From Pseudomonadota bacterium (GTDB lineage Bacteria; Pseudomonadota; Gammaproteobacteria; Steroidobacterales; Steroidobacteraceae), in NCBI GenBank assembly GCA_016705325.1, contig JADIYJ010000029.1:1-64000 (forward strand): a DNA stretch of 64,000 nucleotides. Direction: 5' to 3'. The first letter of the stretch is position 1, and every line of letters begins with the position of its first letter. A model generated the notes under the pieces. That model ran no database searches and was not told the origin of the DNA. It was given only the letters and a program-made list of their open reading frames with translations. A program made the position numbers and the translations under genes. Shown here piece after piece: positions 16,954 through 24,976 of the stretch.

Positions 16954-18054
16954 ATGGGTCGTCAAGAAACTTTCTATGAGTTGATCCGCCGCCAGGGAAT
17001 CTCGCGGCGCAACTTCCTGAAGTTCTGCTCGCTGAGCGCGGCTTCGCTCGGGCTCGCACCTCACTTCGCCGGCAAGATCGCGCACGCGATGGAAACCAAG
17101 CCGCGCGTGCCGGTGCTCTGGCTGCACGGCCTCGAGTGCACGTGCTGCACCGAGAGCTTCATCCGTTCGGCGCACCCGCTGGCCAAGGACGTGATCCTCT
17201 CGATGGTGTCGCTCGACTACGACGACACGATCATGGCCGCGGCCGGACACCAGGCCGAGCAGGCCGTCGCCGACATCATGCGCGACTACAAGGGCCAGTA
17301 CATCCTTGCGGTCGAAGGCAACCCGCCACTCGGCAACGACGGCACGTTCTGCATCCCGGGCGGCCGCCCGTTCGTGGAAAAGCTGAAGGAAGTCGCGGCC
17401 GACGCTGCCGCCGTGATCGCATGGGGCTCGTGCGCCTCGTGGGGTTGCGTGCAGGCGGCGAAGCCGAATCCGACGACCGCCGTGCCGATCCACAAGGTCA
17501 TCACTGACAAGCCGATCATCAAGGTGCCCGGCTGCCCGCCGATCGCCGAAGTCATGACCGGCGTCATCACGTTCTACGTCACGTTCGGTGAACTGCCCGC
17601 ACTCGACCGCCAGGGCCGTCCATTGATGTTCTACGGCCAGCGCGTGCACGACAAGTGCTATCGCCGCGGTCACTTCGACGCGGGCCAGTTCTCCGAGAAG
17701 TTCGACGACTTCGGCGCCCGGGCCGGCTACTGCCTGTACAAGGTCGGCTGCCGCGGACCGACGACGTACAACGCCTGCTCCACGACGCGCTGGAACGAGG
17801 GTGTGTCGTTCCCGATCGGGTCGGGCCACGGCTGCCTTGGCTGCTCAGAGCCGGATTTCTGGGACAACGGACCGTTCTACGATCGGCTCGAGACCTTCCC
17901 GCAGTTCGGCGCCGAAGCGTCGGCTGACAGGATCGGCGCCGCAGCGGCGGCCATTGTGGGCGTCGGCATCGCGGCTCACGCAGGTCTCACGGCGCTGCGC
18001 CAGGCCAAGGTGAAGCCGAACAAGCCCGTCGCCGCAGACGAGCGCGTCGTTTGA
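16954..18054 (+). CDS. hyaA: [NiFe]-hydrogenase small subunit, oxygen-tolerant group 1d type
   Basis: This 366-residue precursor has a Tat signal (SRRNFLKF, residues 17-24) and is exported folded with its partner to the periplasmic face. It carries the electron-transfer Fe-S clusters. Six cysteines ligate the proximal [4Fe-3S] cluster: C62, C64, C65, C160, C165, C194. They map with a constant offset of 45 onto C17, C19, C20, C115, C120 and C149 of mature E. coli hydrogenase-1. The two extra ones (C64, C165) define oxygen-tolerant enzymes. Medial and distal cluster motifs (HDKCYRRGHF; GCRGPTTYNACST; GHGCLGCSEPDFWD) are present. A hydrophobic C-terminal anchor (AAAAIVGVGIAAHAGL) precedes the end. 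It is the first gene of the operon. Confidence 0.97.
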   Translation: MGRQETFYELIRRQGISRRNFLKFCSLSAASLGLAPHFAGKIAHAMETKPRVPVLWLHGLECTCCTESFIRSAHPLAKDVILSMVSLDYDDTIMAAAGHQAEQAVADIMRDYKGQYILAVEGNPPLGNDGTFCIPGGRPFVEKLKEVAADAAAVIAWGSCASWGCVQAAKPNPTTAVPIHKVITDKPIIKVPGCPPIAEVMTGVITFYVTFGELPALDRQGRPLMFYGQRVHDKCYRRGHFDAGQFSEKFDDFGARAGYCLYKVGCRGPTTYNACSTTRWNEGVSFPIGSGHGCLGCSEPDFWDNGPFYDRLETFPQFGAEASADRIGAAAAAIVGVGIAAHAGLTALRQAKVKPNKPVAADERVV

Positions 18055-18073
18055 CCGAGTGGAGAACTGAAAC

Positions 18074-19867
18074 ATGAGCATTGCAACCCCCAACGGCTTT
18101 CAGCTCGACAACTCGGGCAAGCGCGTCGTAGTCGATCCGATCACGCGCATCGAGGGTCACCTCCGCATCGAGGTGAACGTCGACGCGGACAACGTCATTC
18201 GCAACGCTGTGTCCACGGGCACGATGTGGCGCGGCCTGGAGGTCATCCTCCGCGGCCGTGATCCGCGCGACGCCTGGGCGTTCGTGCAGCGCATCTGCGG
18301 CGTGTGCACGGGCACGCACGCGCTGGCCTCGGTCCGTGCGGTTGAAAACGCGTTGAAGATCCAGATCCCCGAGAACGCGAACACGATCCGCAACATCATG
18401 CACCTGACCCTGTTCGCGCAGGACCACCTGGTGCACTTCTACCACCTGCACGCCCTCGACTGGGTGGACGTGGTGAGCGCGCTCTCGGCGGATCCGAAGG
18501 CGACGTCCGAGCTGGCACAGTCCATCTCGCCGTGGCCGATGTCTTCGCCGGGCTACTTCCGCGACCTGCAGAACCGACTGAAGAAGTTCGTCGAGTCGGG
18601 GCAGCTCGGACCGTTCCGCAACGGCTACTGGGGTCACCCGGCCTACAAGCTGCCGCCCGAAGCCAACCTGATGGCCGTGGCGCACTACCTCGAGGCCCTC
18701 GATTTCCAGAAGGAAATCGTCAAGATCCAGACGATCTTCGGCGGCAAGAATCCGCACCCGAACTGGCTGGTGGGCGGCGTGCCGTCGCCGATCAACATGA
18801 ACGCCGCAGGCGCGGTCAGCGCGATCAACATGGAACGGCTCAACATGGTGAGCCGGATCATCGACCGCACCATCGACTTCATCGACCAAGTCTACATCCC
18901 CGACCTGATCGCCATTGCCGGCTTCTACAAGGACTGGGCGGCGATCGGTGGCGGCCTGTCGTCGAAATACCTGATGTCCTACGGCGACCTGCCGATCAAG
19001 GCGAACGACTACAGCCCGGGCAACCTGATGATGCCGCGTGGCGCGATCATCGACGGCAACCTGAACGAAGTGCAGGACATCGACCTCGATGCGCTCGACC
19101 AGGTGCAGGAGTACGTCACGCACTCCTGGTACAAATACGACGACGAGCAGAAGGGCCTGCACCCGTTCGACGGCGAGACCGTCCCCAACTTCGACATCGG
19201 CGGCGCAAAGGGCACCAAGACGCGGATCGAGTCGGTCGACGAATCCTCGAAGTACTCGTGGGTCAAGTCGCCGCGCTGGAATGGACACGCGATGGAAGTC
19301 GGCCCGCTCGCGCGCTACGTCATCGGTTACCTCAAGGGTATCCCCGAGTTCAAGGAACCCACCGACATGGTGCTCGCCAAGCTCGGCGGCGCGCCGGTCA
19401 CGGCGCTGTTCTCGACGCTCGGCCGTACGGCAGCCCGCGGCCTGGAATGCAGCTGGGCGGCGCACAAGCTGAAAGATGAGTTCAACAAGCTCATCGCCAG
19501 CATCCGGGCCGGCGACACGGCCACCGCCAACATGGACAACTTCGAACCGTCCACGTGGCCGAAGTCGGCCAGGGGCCACGGCTTCGTCGAGGCTCCGCGC
19601 GGCGCGCTGTGCCACTGGATCGACATCGAGGACAAGAAGATCAAGAACTACCAGTGCGTCGTGCCGACGACCTGGAATGCGAGCCCGCGCGACCCGGCTG
19701 GCAAGATCGGTGCGTACGAGGCTGCGTTGCTCGATACGCCGATGCACGATCCCGAGCAGCCGCTCGAGATCCTGCGCACGATCCACAGCTTCGATCCATG
19801 CCTGGCGTGCGCTACGCACGTGCTCGACATGGAGGGCAACGAGGTCACGAGCGTCAAGGTACGGTAA
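18074..19867 (+). CDS. hyaB: [NiFe]-hydrogenase large subunit
   Basis: The 597-residue subunit binds the NiFe(CN)2CO centre and oxidises H2. The N-terminal L1 motif RICGVCTGTHALASV and the C-terminal L2 motif DPCLACATH supply the four ligand cysteines. After the final histidine a 15-residue tail (VLDMEGNEVTSVKVR) remains. The family endopeptidase should remove it after nickel insertion; that protease is encoded downstream at 20766. The N-terminal VDPITRIEGHLRIEV is typical of group 1 enzymes. It begins 19 bases after hyaA and should be co-translated and co-exported with it. Confidence 0.97.
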   Translation: MSIATPNGFQLDNSGKRVVVDPITRIEGHLRIEVNVDADNVIRNAVSTGTMWRGLEVILRGRDPRDAWAFVQRICGVCTGTHALASVRAVENALKIQIPENANTIRNIMHLTLFAQDHLVHFYHLHALDWVDVVSALSADPKATSELAQSISPWPMSSPGYFRDLQNRLKKFVESGQLGPFRNGYWGHPAYKLPPEANLMAVAHYLEALDFQKEIVKIQTIFGGKNPHPNWLVGGVPSPINMNAAGAVSAINMERLNMVSRIIDRTIDFIDQVYIPDLIAIAGFYKDWAAIGGGLSSKYLMSYGDLPIKANDYSPGNLMMPRGAIIDGNLNEVQDIDLDALDQVQEYVTHSWYKYDDEQKGLHPFDGETVPNFDIGGAKGTKTRIESVDESSKYSWVKSPRWNGHAMEVGPLARYVIGYLKGIPEFKEPTDMVLAKLGGAPVTALFSTLGRTAARGLECSWAAHKLKDEFNKLIASIRAGDTATANMDNFEPSTWPKSARGHGFVEAPRGALCHWIDIEDKKIKNYQCVVPTTWNASPRDPAGKIGAYEAALLDTPMHDPEQPLEILRTIHSFDPCLACATHVLDMEGNEVTSVKVR

Positions 19868-19879
19868 GGGAGTGATGTC

Positions 19880-20623
19880 ATGAGCAAGATGTATCACCCC
19901 TCCACCCCGCTGCCGAGCAGGGTGCGAGAAGGGCACTTCGGCGAGGCGATCCTGCCGCCTGCCGGGGTGCAGCCGGGCCCGGTGTATGTGTATGACGCGG
20001 CCATCCGCCTCTGGCACTGGGTGACGTTCCTCGCCATCATCGTGTTGTGCGTGACCGGGTACTTCATCGCTTCGCCGCCGCCTTCCCTGGGCGGCGAGGC
20101 GCATGAGCACTACCTGTTCGGCTGGATCCGCTTCACGCACTTTGCAGCGGGGATGATCCTCGGCGTGGCGTTCGTGCTGCGCTTGTACCGCGTGCTGGTC
20201 GGCGGCAAGCATGCCCGGCAGATTTTCTGGATTCCCTTCTGGAGCCTCAGCTGGTGGAAGGAGATTTTCGAGGAGGTCCGCTGGTACCTGATCATCGGCA
20301 AGCCGAAGGAGTACGTGGGCCACAACCCGCTCGCGCACTTCGCGATGTTTTTCATGTTCGTGCTGCCGATGCTCGTGCTGCTCTTCACCGGATTTGCCCT
20401 CTACTCTGAAGGCACGGGCGTGCATACGGTCTGGTACACGTGGTTCGGCTGGGTGTTTCGCGTGCTCGGCGATTCCATGACCGTGCGCACGTGGCACCAC
20501 GCCGCGATGTGGGTCGTGATCCTGTTCTCGATGGTGCACATGTACATGGCGATCCGCGAGGACATGACGCACCGCCAGACGACGATCAGCGCGATGGTCA
20601 GTGGCTGGAGGTTCTACCGCTGA
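19880..20623 (+). CDS. hyaC: Ni/Fe-hydrogenase b-type cytochrome subunit
   Basis: The 247-residue integral membrane di-heme cytochrome b anchors the hydrogenase and passes electrons from H2 to the quinone pool. Four membrane helices are evident (WVTFLAIIVLCVTGYFIA; FAAGMILGVAFVLRLYRV; FAMFFMFVLPMLVLLFTGFA; HHAAMWVVILFSMVHMYMA). Conserved histidines are suited to heme ligation (RLWHWVTF; RTWHHAAMW; MVHMY). It follows hyaB by 12 bases. A stem-loop region after it separates the structural genes from the maturation genes. Confidence 0.95.
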   Translation: MSKMYHPSTPLPSRVREGHFGEAILPPAGVQPGPVYVYDAAIRLWHWVTFLAIIVLCVTGYFIASPPPSLGGEAHEHYLFGWIRFTHFAAGMILGVAFVLRLYRVLVGGKHARQIFWIPFWSLSWWKEIFEEVRWYLIIGKPKEYVGHNPLAHFAMFFMFVLPMLVLLFTGFALYSEGTGVHTVWYTWFGWVFRVLGDSMTVRTWHHAAMWVVILFSMVHMYMAIREDMTHRQTTISAMVSGWRFYR

Positions 20624-20652
20624 CCCGGGCGCAGGCCCGTTGACTGCCAGGT

Positions 20653-20709
20653 AACGGGACCGTGGGACGAGGGCGATCGTCGCCCGGAATCCTTCGGTCC
20701 CGTTATACT
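20653..20709 (+). terminator. Nested inverted repeat between hyaC and hyaD (terminator or attenuator)
   Basis: A perfect 10-bp outer stem (AACGGGACCG at 20653-20662 with CGGTCCCGTT at 20695-20704) encloses a 6-bp inner hairpin (GGGCGA 20671-20676 with TCGCCC 20680-20685). It is followed by the A/T-rich run TATACTTTTA. It lies 30 bases after the hyaC stop and 57 bases before hyaD. It probably attenuates transcription into the maturation genes. TATACT could alternatively serve as a -10 element for a secondary promoter, though no -35 is visible. Confidence 0.5.
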
Positions 20710-20765
20710 TTTAGACGCTATCCAAGTGCACTCCCAGGTGCATCGGAAGACGCGCAGGAGCGACG

Positions 20766-21443
20766 ATGAATGATGAATCCGCGGCGCCGGAACGCCGCAT
20801 CGTGGTGCTCGGGGTCGGCAACCTGCTGTGGGCTGATGAAGGCTTCGGCGTGCGCTGCGTCGAGGCGCTCGACGCCGGCTGGGACCTGCCGCCGGACGTC
20901 GGCCTGATGGACGGCGGCACGCTCGGGCTGGCGCTCGTGCCGCTGTTGCTCGACACGACACACGTGCTCCTGTTCGACGCCGTTGCGCATCGCGGGGAGC
21001 CGGGTACGCTGATCGTCGCGCGCGACGACGAGATTCCCGCGCTGATGGGCGGCAACAAGATGAGCCTGCACCAGGTCGGGATGAACGACATCCTGGCGAG
21101 CCTGGAACTGCTCAACCACAAACCCGCGCATTTCACCGTGGTCGGCATCAAGCCCGTCGAGCTCGCGGACTATGGCGGCAGCCTCACGGAGCGGGTGCAG
21201 GCGCAGATTCCTGCTGCGTTGCAGCTCGGCATCGACGAACTGCGGCGCTGGGGCGTCGAGGTGCGGGAGCGCGCGGGCCACTCCGAACGCGACGTGGTGA
21301 TCGGCGCGCTGCGGCAGGAGCGTTACGAATCCGGTCGCCCGGCGCCGGAGCTTGCCTGCCGCTCCGGCGACGAGCGATTCCTCGCGATTCGCGCTGCGGC
21401 CGAGGAACGCGGGGACGAGAAGGCGGGGGGAACCAGCGGATGA
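20766..21443 (+). CDS. hyaD: Hydrogenase maturation endopeptidase
   Basis: The 225-residue protease removes the C-terminal tail of the large subunit once nickel is in place. It shows the HybD/HyaD fold signature IVVLGVGNLLWADEGFGVR with the first nickel-sensing Glu, then FDAVAHRGEPG with the Asp region, and LHQVGMNDIL with the His region. It is longer than HybD by a C-terminal extension of about 50 charged residues of unknown role. The stop overlaps hyaE by four bases. Confidence 0.92.
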   Translation: MNDESAAPERRIVVLGVGNLLWADEGFGVRCVEALDAGWDLPPDVGLMDGGTLGLALVPLLLDTTHVLLFDAVAHRGEPGTLIVARDDEIPALMGGNKMSLHQVGMNDILASLELLNHKPAHFTVVGIKPVELADYGGSLTERVQAQIPAALQLGIDELRRWGVEVRERAGHSERDVVIGALRQERYESGRPAPELACRSGDERFLAIRAAAEERGDEKAGGTSG

Positions 21444-21826
21444 GCGGCGTGATCGACGCGCTGGCCGCGCATCCGTCGTGCGACGTGCTGCGCAAGGCGG
21501 AACTCGACGACTGGCTCGCCCGCAATCCGCGCGCGTTGCTGTTCTTTATCGGCGACCGACCCGAAGGTCTCGACGTGACGGTGGTCGTGCGTGAGCTCGC
21601 GACGAGTTACGGGGGGCGGCTGCGGGTCGGCCTGATCGATCAGCGCGACGAGGCGGCCCTGATGACGCGCTTTGGCGTCGTGGTCATGCCCGCCGTCGTC
21701 TACATGCGCGACGGACAACCGACCGAGCTGGTGGCGCGCATGCGCGACTGGCCGGTCTTCTCGCAAGCTGCCGACCGTCTGCTCGAGGACGCCGTGCCGG
21801 CTCCCCTCAATGGAGGAAATGCATGA
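21440..21826 (+). CDS. hyaE: HyaE/HoxO-type hydrogenase small-subunit chaperone
   Basis: The 128-residue protein has a thioredoxin-like fold without the CxxC active site (FGVVVMPAVVYMRDG in the place of the cis-proline region). It matches the HyaE/HupG/HoxO family, which binds the small subunit precursor and Tat signal and guards assembly of group 1d hydrogenases. It overlaps hyaD upstream and hyaF downstream (ATGA), so the trio is translationally coupled. Confidence 0.88.
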   Translation: MSGVIDALAAHPSCDVLRKAELDDWLARNPRALLFFIGDRPEGLDVTVVVRELATSYGGRLRVGLIDQRDEAALMTRFGVVVMPAVVYMRDGQPTELVARMRDWPVFSQAADRLLEDAVPAPLNGGNA

Positions 21827-22674
21827 CCGAACACGTGCTCGTCTGGCACCCGAAGGTGCCAGGAGACGCTCCTGCGGACTCCGACGACCAGCTGCGCCTG
21901 ATCGGCATGCCCACTGGCCTGGTGCGTCCGGCGCGCCAGACTCCTGCGAACGAAGAGCTCACGACCGCCTCGCGCGCCGTCGTCAACGAAGTGATCGCGG
22001 ACCTCAAGCGTCGCACGAGGGAGCCGTACGCTCCACCAACCCGCGTCAGCCTGAATGGACTCGACGACAGCGAGAAGGCGACGCTCGCCGATATCCTCGG
22101 TGAAGGCGACGTCTGGGCGAAAGTCGGCCTGGACAACGCCTACTGGCGAGTGGTCGAGTCGGTGATGGCAGGCATCTGGCGTGTCGAAAGCAGCACGGCG
22201 GATGGCACCCAGGGCGAATGGATCGAGATCGGCCCGGTACCGGCGCCGATCCTGCGTGCCGCAGCCGAGTGACCGCGCGCCGACATCCAGATACCCGGGC
22301 AGATGCCGCAGGGCGCGATGAACGCACCGGCATTGCTGTTCGAGCTGCAGCAGCGCTCGAACGAATACCGGCCGGGTGCCGAAAACCACGTCATCAACTT
22401 CACGCTGCTGCCGCTCACCGACGTCGATGCGCAGGTGCTGACGGCGGTGCTCGGGCAGGTTCCGCTGGTGATCCGCTCCGGCGGCTTCGGCAGCTCGCGC
22501 GTGTTTGCGACGGGCCTGCGGCATGTCTGGGCCGTGCAGTTCATCAACGGCATGGGTAACGTGATCCTTGACACGCTCGAGATCGGCGGCGTGCCGGTCT
22601 CGGTCCTCGCCGCACGCGAGGATTTCGAGGATTCAGCCGAGCGGCTCAGCGAAATCCTGCAGGCGTTCAACTGA
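21823..22674 (+). pseudogene. hyaF: HyaF/HoxQ/HupH-type hydrogenase accessory protein, split by in-frame TGA
   Basis: Homologues are single proteins of about 280 residues. Here the same frame spans 283 codons but is interrupted by TGA at 22270-22272. The N-terminal part (LIGMPTGLVRPARQTP; LDDSEKATLADILGEGDVW) and the C-terminal part (LPLTDVDAQVLTAVLG; SGGFGSSRVFATGLRHVWAV; FINGMGNVILDTLE) each match one half of the family. The protein acts with HyaE on the small subunit and its special [4Fe-3S] cluster. A one-base substitution, real or a sequencing error, is the simplest explanation. Independent reinitiation at ATG 22303 or 22318 could also yield two fragments. Confidence 0.82.
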
Positions 22675-23336
22675 TGACCGGTCCCTTCGAAAGCAGCTAC
22701 GGCGGCGACGGCTCGAAGATCGCCGACGACACGCGGCTCGAGTGCGGCATCTGCTGGTGGGTCTACGATCCTGCGCTCGGCGACGAAGAAACGCAGACGC
22801 CGCCGGGCACGCCGTTCCGGCTGCTGCCGGATACGTGGGAATGCCCGAACTGCGCAGCCAGCAAGAGCAAGTTCATGGTGATCGACAGCGCGACACTGTC
22901 GGAAGACGACGCCGTGAACAACCTCGCAAACGCGTATCGGCGCGCGGCGCTCAAGGTGAAGGGCCTGCCGATCTACAACCCGACGCTGGCCATCGAAGCC
23001 GTGGGCTTCCGCGAGCACGACGGACGCCGGGTCGGCGTGATGGTGACCCCGTGGTTCATGAACCTCACGGTGCTGCCGTCCACGGCCGACCTCGCGACGT
23101 GGGCCGATGGCTCGAGCGCGCGCCTCACGTTTCCTTCGGGGGCGTACGACTTCGTGGTGACCGACCTGCACGGCCTGGGCCTGATCGGCACCTGCTCGCT
23201 GTTCTCGACAATGACGGAATTCACGGACCACGAGGCCGCGCAGGTCGCTGCCACCTCGGTGGCCGATGCGCTGTTCCAGCCGGAGCAGCCGCCGGCACCA
23301 CCCTCGGTATCGCGCCGGCAACTGCTCGGGGGCTGA
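22674..23336 (+). CDS. Rubredoxin-HybE fusion hydrogenase assembly protein (HoxR-HoxT/HupI-HupJ)
   Basis: The 220-residue protein joins two hydrogenase accessory families. Residues about 20-65 are a rubredoxin with two CxxC pairs (LECGICWWVYDPALGDE and WECPNCAASKSKF). Residues about 80-205 are the HybE/HupJ chaperone domain (AYRRAALKVKGLPIYNPTL; GVMVTPWFMNLTVLP; FPSGAYDFVV; LIGTCSLFSTMTEF). Rubredoxins of this type are needed for the small subunit of oxygen-tolerant hydrogenases under air. HybE-type proteins guide assembly before Tat export. Elsewhere these are usually separate adjacent genes. The start overlaps the hyaF stop (TGATG). It is the last gene of the operon; no hyp genes follow. 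Confidence 0.88.
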   Translation: MTGPFESSYGGDGSKIADDTRLECGICWWVYDPALGDEETQTPPGTPFRLLPDTWECPNCAASKSKFMVIDSATLSEDDAVNNLANAYRRAALKVKGLPIYNPTLAIEAVGFREHDGRRVGVMVTPWFMNLTVLPSTADLATWADGSSARLTFPSGAYDFVVTDLHGLGLIGTCSLFSTMTEFTDHEAAQVAATSVADALFQPEQPPAPPSVSRRQLLGG

Positions 23337-23342
23337 GTCGCA

Positions 23343-24515
23343 TCAGCCAGCCCGCAAGCTGCCGGCGATGCAGGCACCGTAGAGCTGCGCGAAGTCCTGC
23401 TCGGTCATCGGCAGCGGGTTGCCGCCCGTCGAGGGGTCGTTGAGCGCCTGTGGCGCGAACGACCTGGCGTGCTCCGCGCGTACGCCGATGTCTGCCAGCG
23501 TGTGCGGGATGCCGATCTCGCGGCGCAGTTCCAGCACCCAGGCCAGGACGCCGCTGAAAGACCGCTCGGCCAGTCCGAGCCAGGCTGCAAGCCGAACCAT
23601 CTTCGCCTCGATTGCGCTGCGGTTCCATTCCAGCACGTACGGCATCACCACTGCGTTCGTGAGCCCATGGTGCGTGCCGAGGTTCGCCGAGCACGGGTGG
23701 CTCAGGCTGTGCATGGCGCCGAGTCCCTTCTGGAACGCGGTGGCACCCATCGACGACGCGATCAGCATGTGGGCGCGCGCCTCGAGATCGCCACCGTGCG
23801 CGACGGCGCGCGGCAGGTAGTCCTTGACCAGGCGCATGCCCTCGACGGCGATGCCTTCCGCGAGCGGATGATAGCCGGGTGCACAGTACGCCTCGAGACT
23901 GTGCGACAGCGCGTCCATGCCCACGGCGGCCGTGACGTGCGGCGGCAGGCCCACCGTCAGTTCGGGGTCCTCGAGCACGATCGCCGGCAGCATCTTCGGG
24001 TGGAAGATAATTTTCTTGGTGTGGTCCCGCACGTCGGTGATGACCGACGCGCGTCCGACCTCGGAACCCGTCCCGGACGTCGTCGGCACCGCCACGACCG
24101 GCGCCATGCCGGCGACGTCGACACGCGTGAACCAGTCCTCGCGGTCCTCGAAGTCCCAGATCGGCCGGCTCTGTCCGACCATGAGCGCAATGGCCTTGGC
24201 CGTGTCGAGGGCGCTACCGCCGCCGAAAGCGATCACGCCGTCGTGGCGCCCGGCGCGGCAGGCTGCGACGCCTGCGGTCACGTTCGCTTCGACAGGATTC
24301 GGTTGCACGTCGGCAAACAACTCGCACTGCAGGCCGGCGTCGCGGCACAGCCGCACGGCATTCGCGACCATCGGCAGCGGCGCGAGCCCGGCGTCGGTGA
24401 CCAGCAGTGGCCGCTGCATGCCGAGCGCGCGGCAGTGCTCGGGCAGTTCGACGATGCGTCCGGCACCGAACTTGATAGCGGTCGGGTAATTCCAGTTGCC
24501 GCGCAGGGTGGTCAT
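23343..24515 (-). CDS. Iron-containing alcohol dehydrogenase
   Basis: The 390-residue enzyme belongs to the Fe-ADH family. The NAD-binding region is visible as IAFGGGSALDTAKAIAL, followed by PTTSGTGSEVGRASVI. The metal ligands lie in GMDALSHSLEAY and HSLSHPCSANLGTHHG. It would interconvert an alcohol and an aldehyde with NAD(P). The start at 24515 is set by the family N-terminus (GNWNYPTAIKFGAGRI) and GGAGA upstream. It lies 461 bases downstream of an aldehyde dehydrogenase gene on the same strand, so the two could act in sequence on one substrate. It is convergent with the hydrogenase operon. Confidence 0.9.
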   Translation of the reverse strand: MTTLRGNWNYPTAIKFGAGRIVELPEHCRALGMQRPLLVTDAGLAPLPMVANAVRLCRDAGLQCELFADVQPNPVEANVTAGVAACRAGRHDGVIAFGGGSALDTAKAIALMVGQSRPIWDFEDREDWFTRVDVAGMAPVVAVPTTSGTGSEVGRASVITDVRDHTKKIIFHPKMLPAIVLEDPELTVGLPPHVTAAVGMDALSHSLEAYCAPGYHPLAEGIAVEGMRLVKDYLPRAVAHGGDLEARAHMLIASSMGATAFQKGLGAMHSLSHPCSANLGTHHGLTNAVVMPYVLEWNRSAIEAKMVRLAAWLGLAERSFSGVLAWVLELRREIGIPHTLADIGVRAEHARSFAPQALNDPSTGGNPLPMTEQDFAQLYGACIAGSLRAG

Positions 24516-24680
24516 CGATCGTCTCCGTTTCGTCGGGCCGGGCCGGTAGAGTTTACTCGCTGCTGCGATGCGACAGCTGTGCGCGTGGCAGGCCGGAAAT
24601 CGGGGTGTCGCCCGGGTTCGCGCAGAAGACATGCTCACCCGGACGACACCTCGATTCCCGGCTGACAGCACGCGGCTGAG

Positions 24681-24708
24681 CGAGTCTTCGCCAGGGCGCG
24701 AAGACTCG
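24681..24708. repeat. Perfect 11-bp hairpin (first of three)
   Basis: CGAGTCTTCGC (24681-24691) and its exact complement (24698-24708) are separated by six bases. It lies in the 461-base gap between the alcohol and aldehyde dehydrogenase genes, which has no gene I can support. Confidence 0.75.
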
Positions 24709-24833
24709 CACGCCGCACGCAGGCTGCAAGTGATCGCCACGATCACTGCCGGTGTCAGACTGGTGCAGCGCAACCGCTGGCGCTCCTTCGGCCACAAGTG
24801 ACGTTGCATCCGGTGGGCGCTGCTTGCGCCGTG

Positions 24834-24861
24834 CAAGTTTTCCGGCTTGGCGGAAAACTTG
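24834..24861. repeat. Perfect 11-bp hairpin (second of three)
   Basis: CAAGTTTTCCG (24834-24844) and its exact complement (24851-24861) are separated by GCTTGG. The spacing (six-base loop) is the same as in the first hairpin of this gap, although the sequence differs. Confidence 0.75.
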
Positions 24862-24882
24862 CTCAGACGCCGCGTATCACAA

Positions 24883-24956
24883 GCGACCGATCCGGGGCCT
24901 GCCCCCGAGCTTGGAAAGGCAGACACGCGCTCGGGGGCAGGCCCCGGATCGGTCGC
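24883..24956. terminator. Perfect 28-bp inverted repeat downstream of the aldehyde dehydrogenase gene
   Basis: Two exact 28-base arms (24883-24910 and 24929-24956) flank an 18-base loop. The repeat ends 20 bases from the stop of the minus-strand aldehyde dehydrogenase gene, where a transcription terminator or RNA 3'-end stabiliser would sit. It lacks a T-run, so a REP-like or mobile palindromic element is an alternative. Confidence 0.6.
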
Positions 24957-24976
24957 TCGCCACCGGCGCGTGAACG

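Noticed and set aside
17987..20572. 861-codon open frame on the minus strand under the hydrogenase genes
   Set aside because: Shadow of hyaB and hyaC in a G/C-rich region; no recognisable domain and an unnatural composition.
22270..22272. Selenocysteine at the hyaF TGA
   Set aside because: Homologs have no conserved Cys at this place, and I see no SECIS-like hairpin directly after the codon.
22674..22870. Independent rubredoxin gene separate from the HybE-type chaperone
   Set aside because: The frame is continuous from the rubredoxin cysteines into the chaperone domain with no stop and no internal ribosome binding site.
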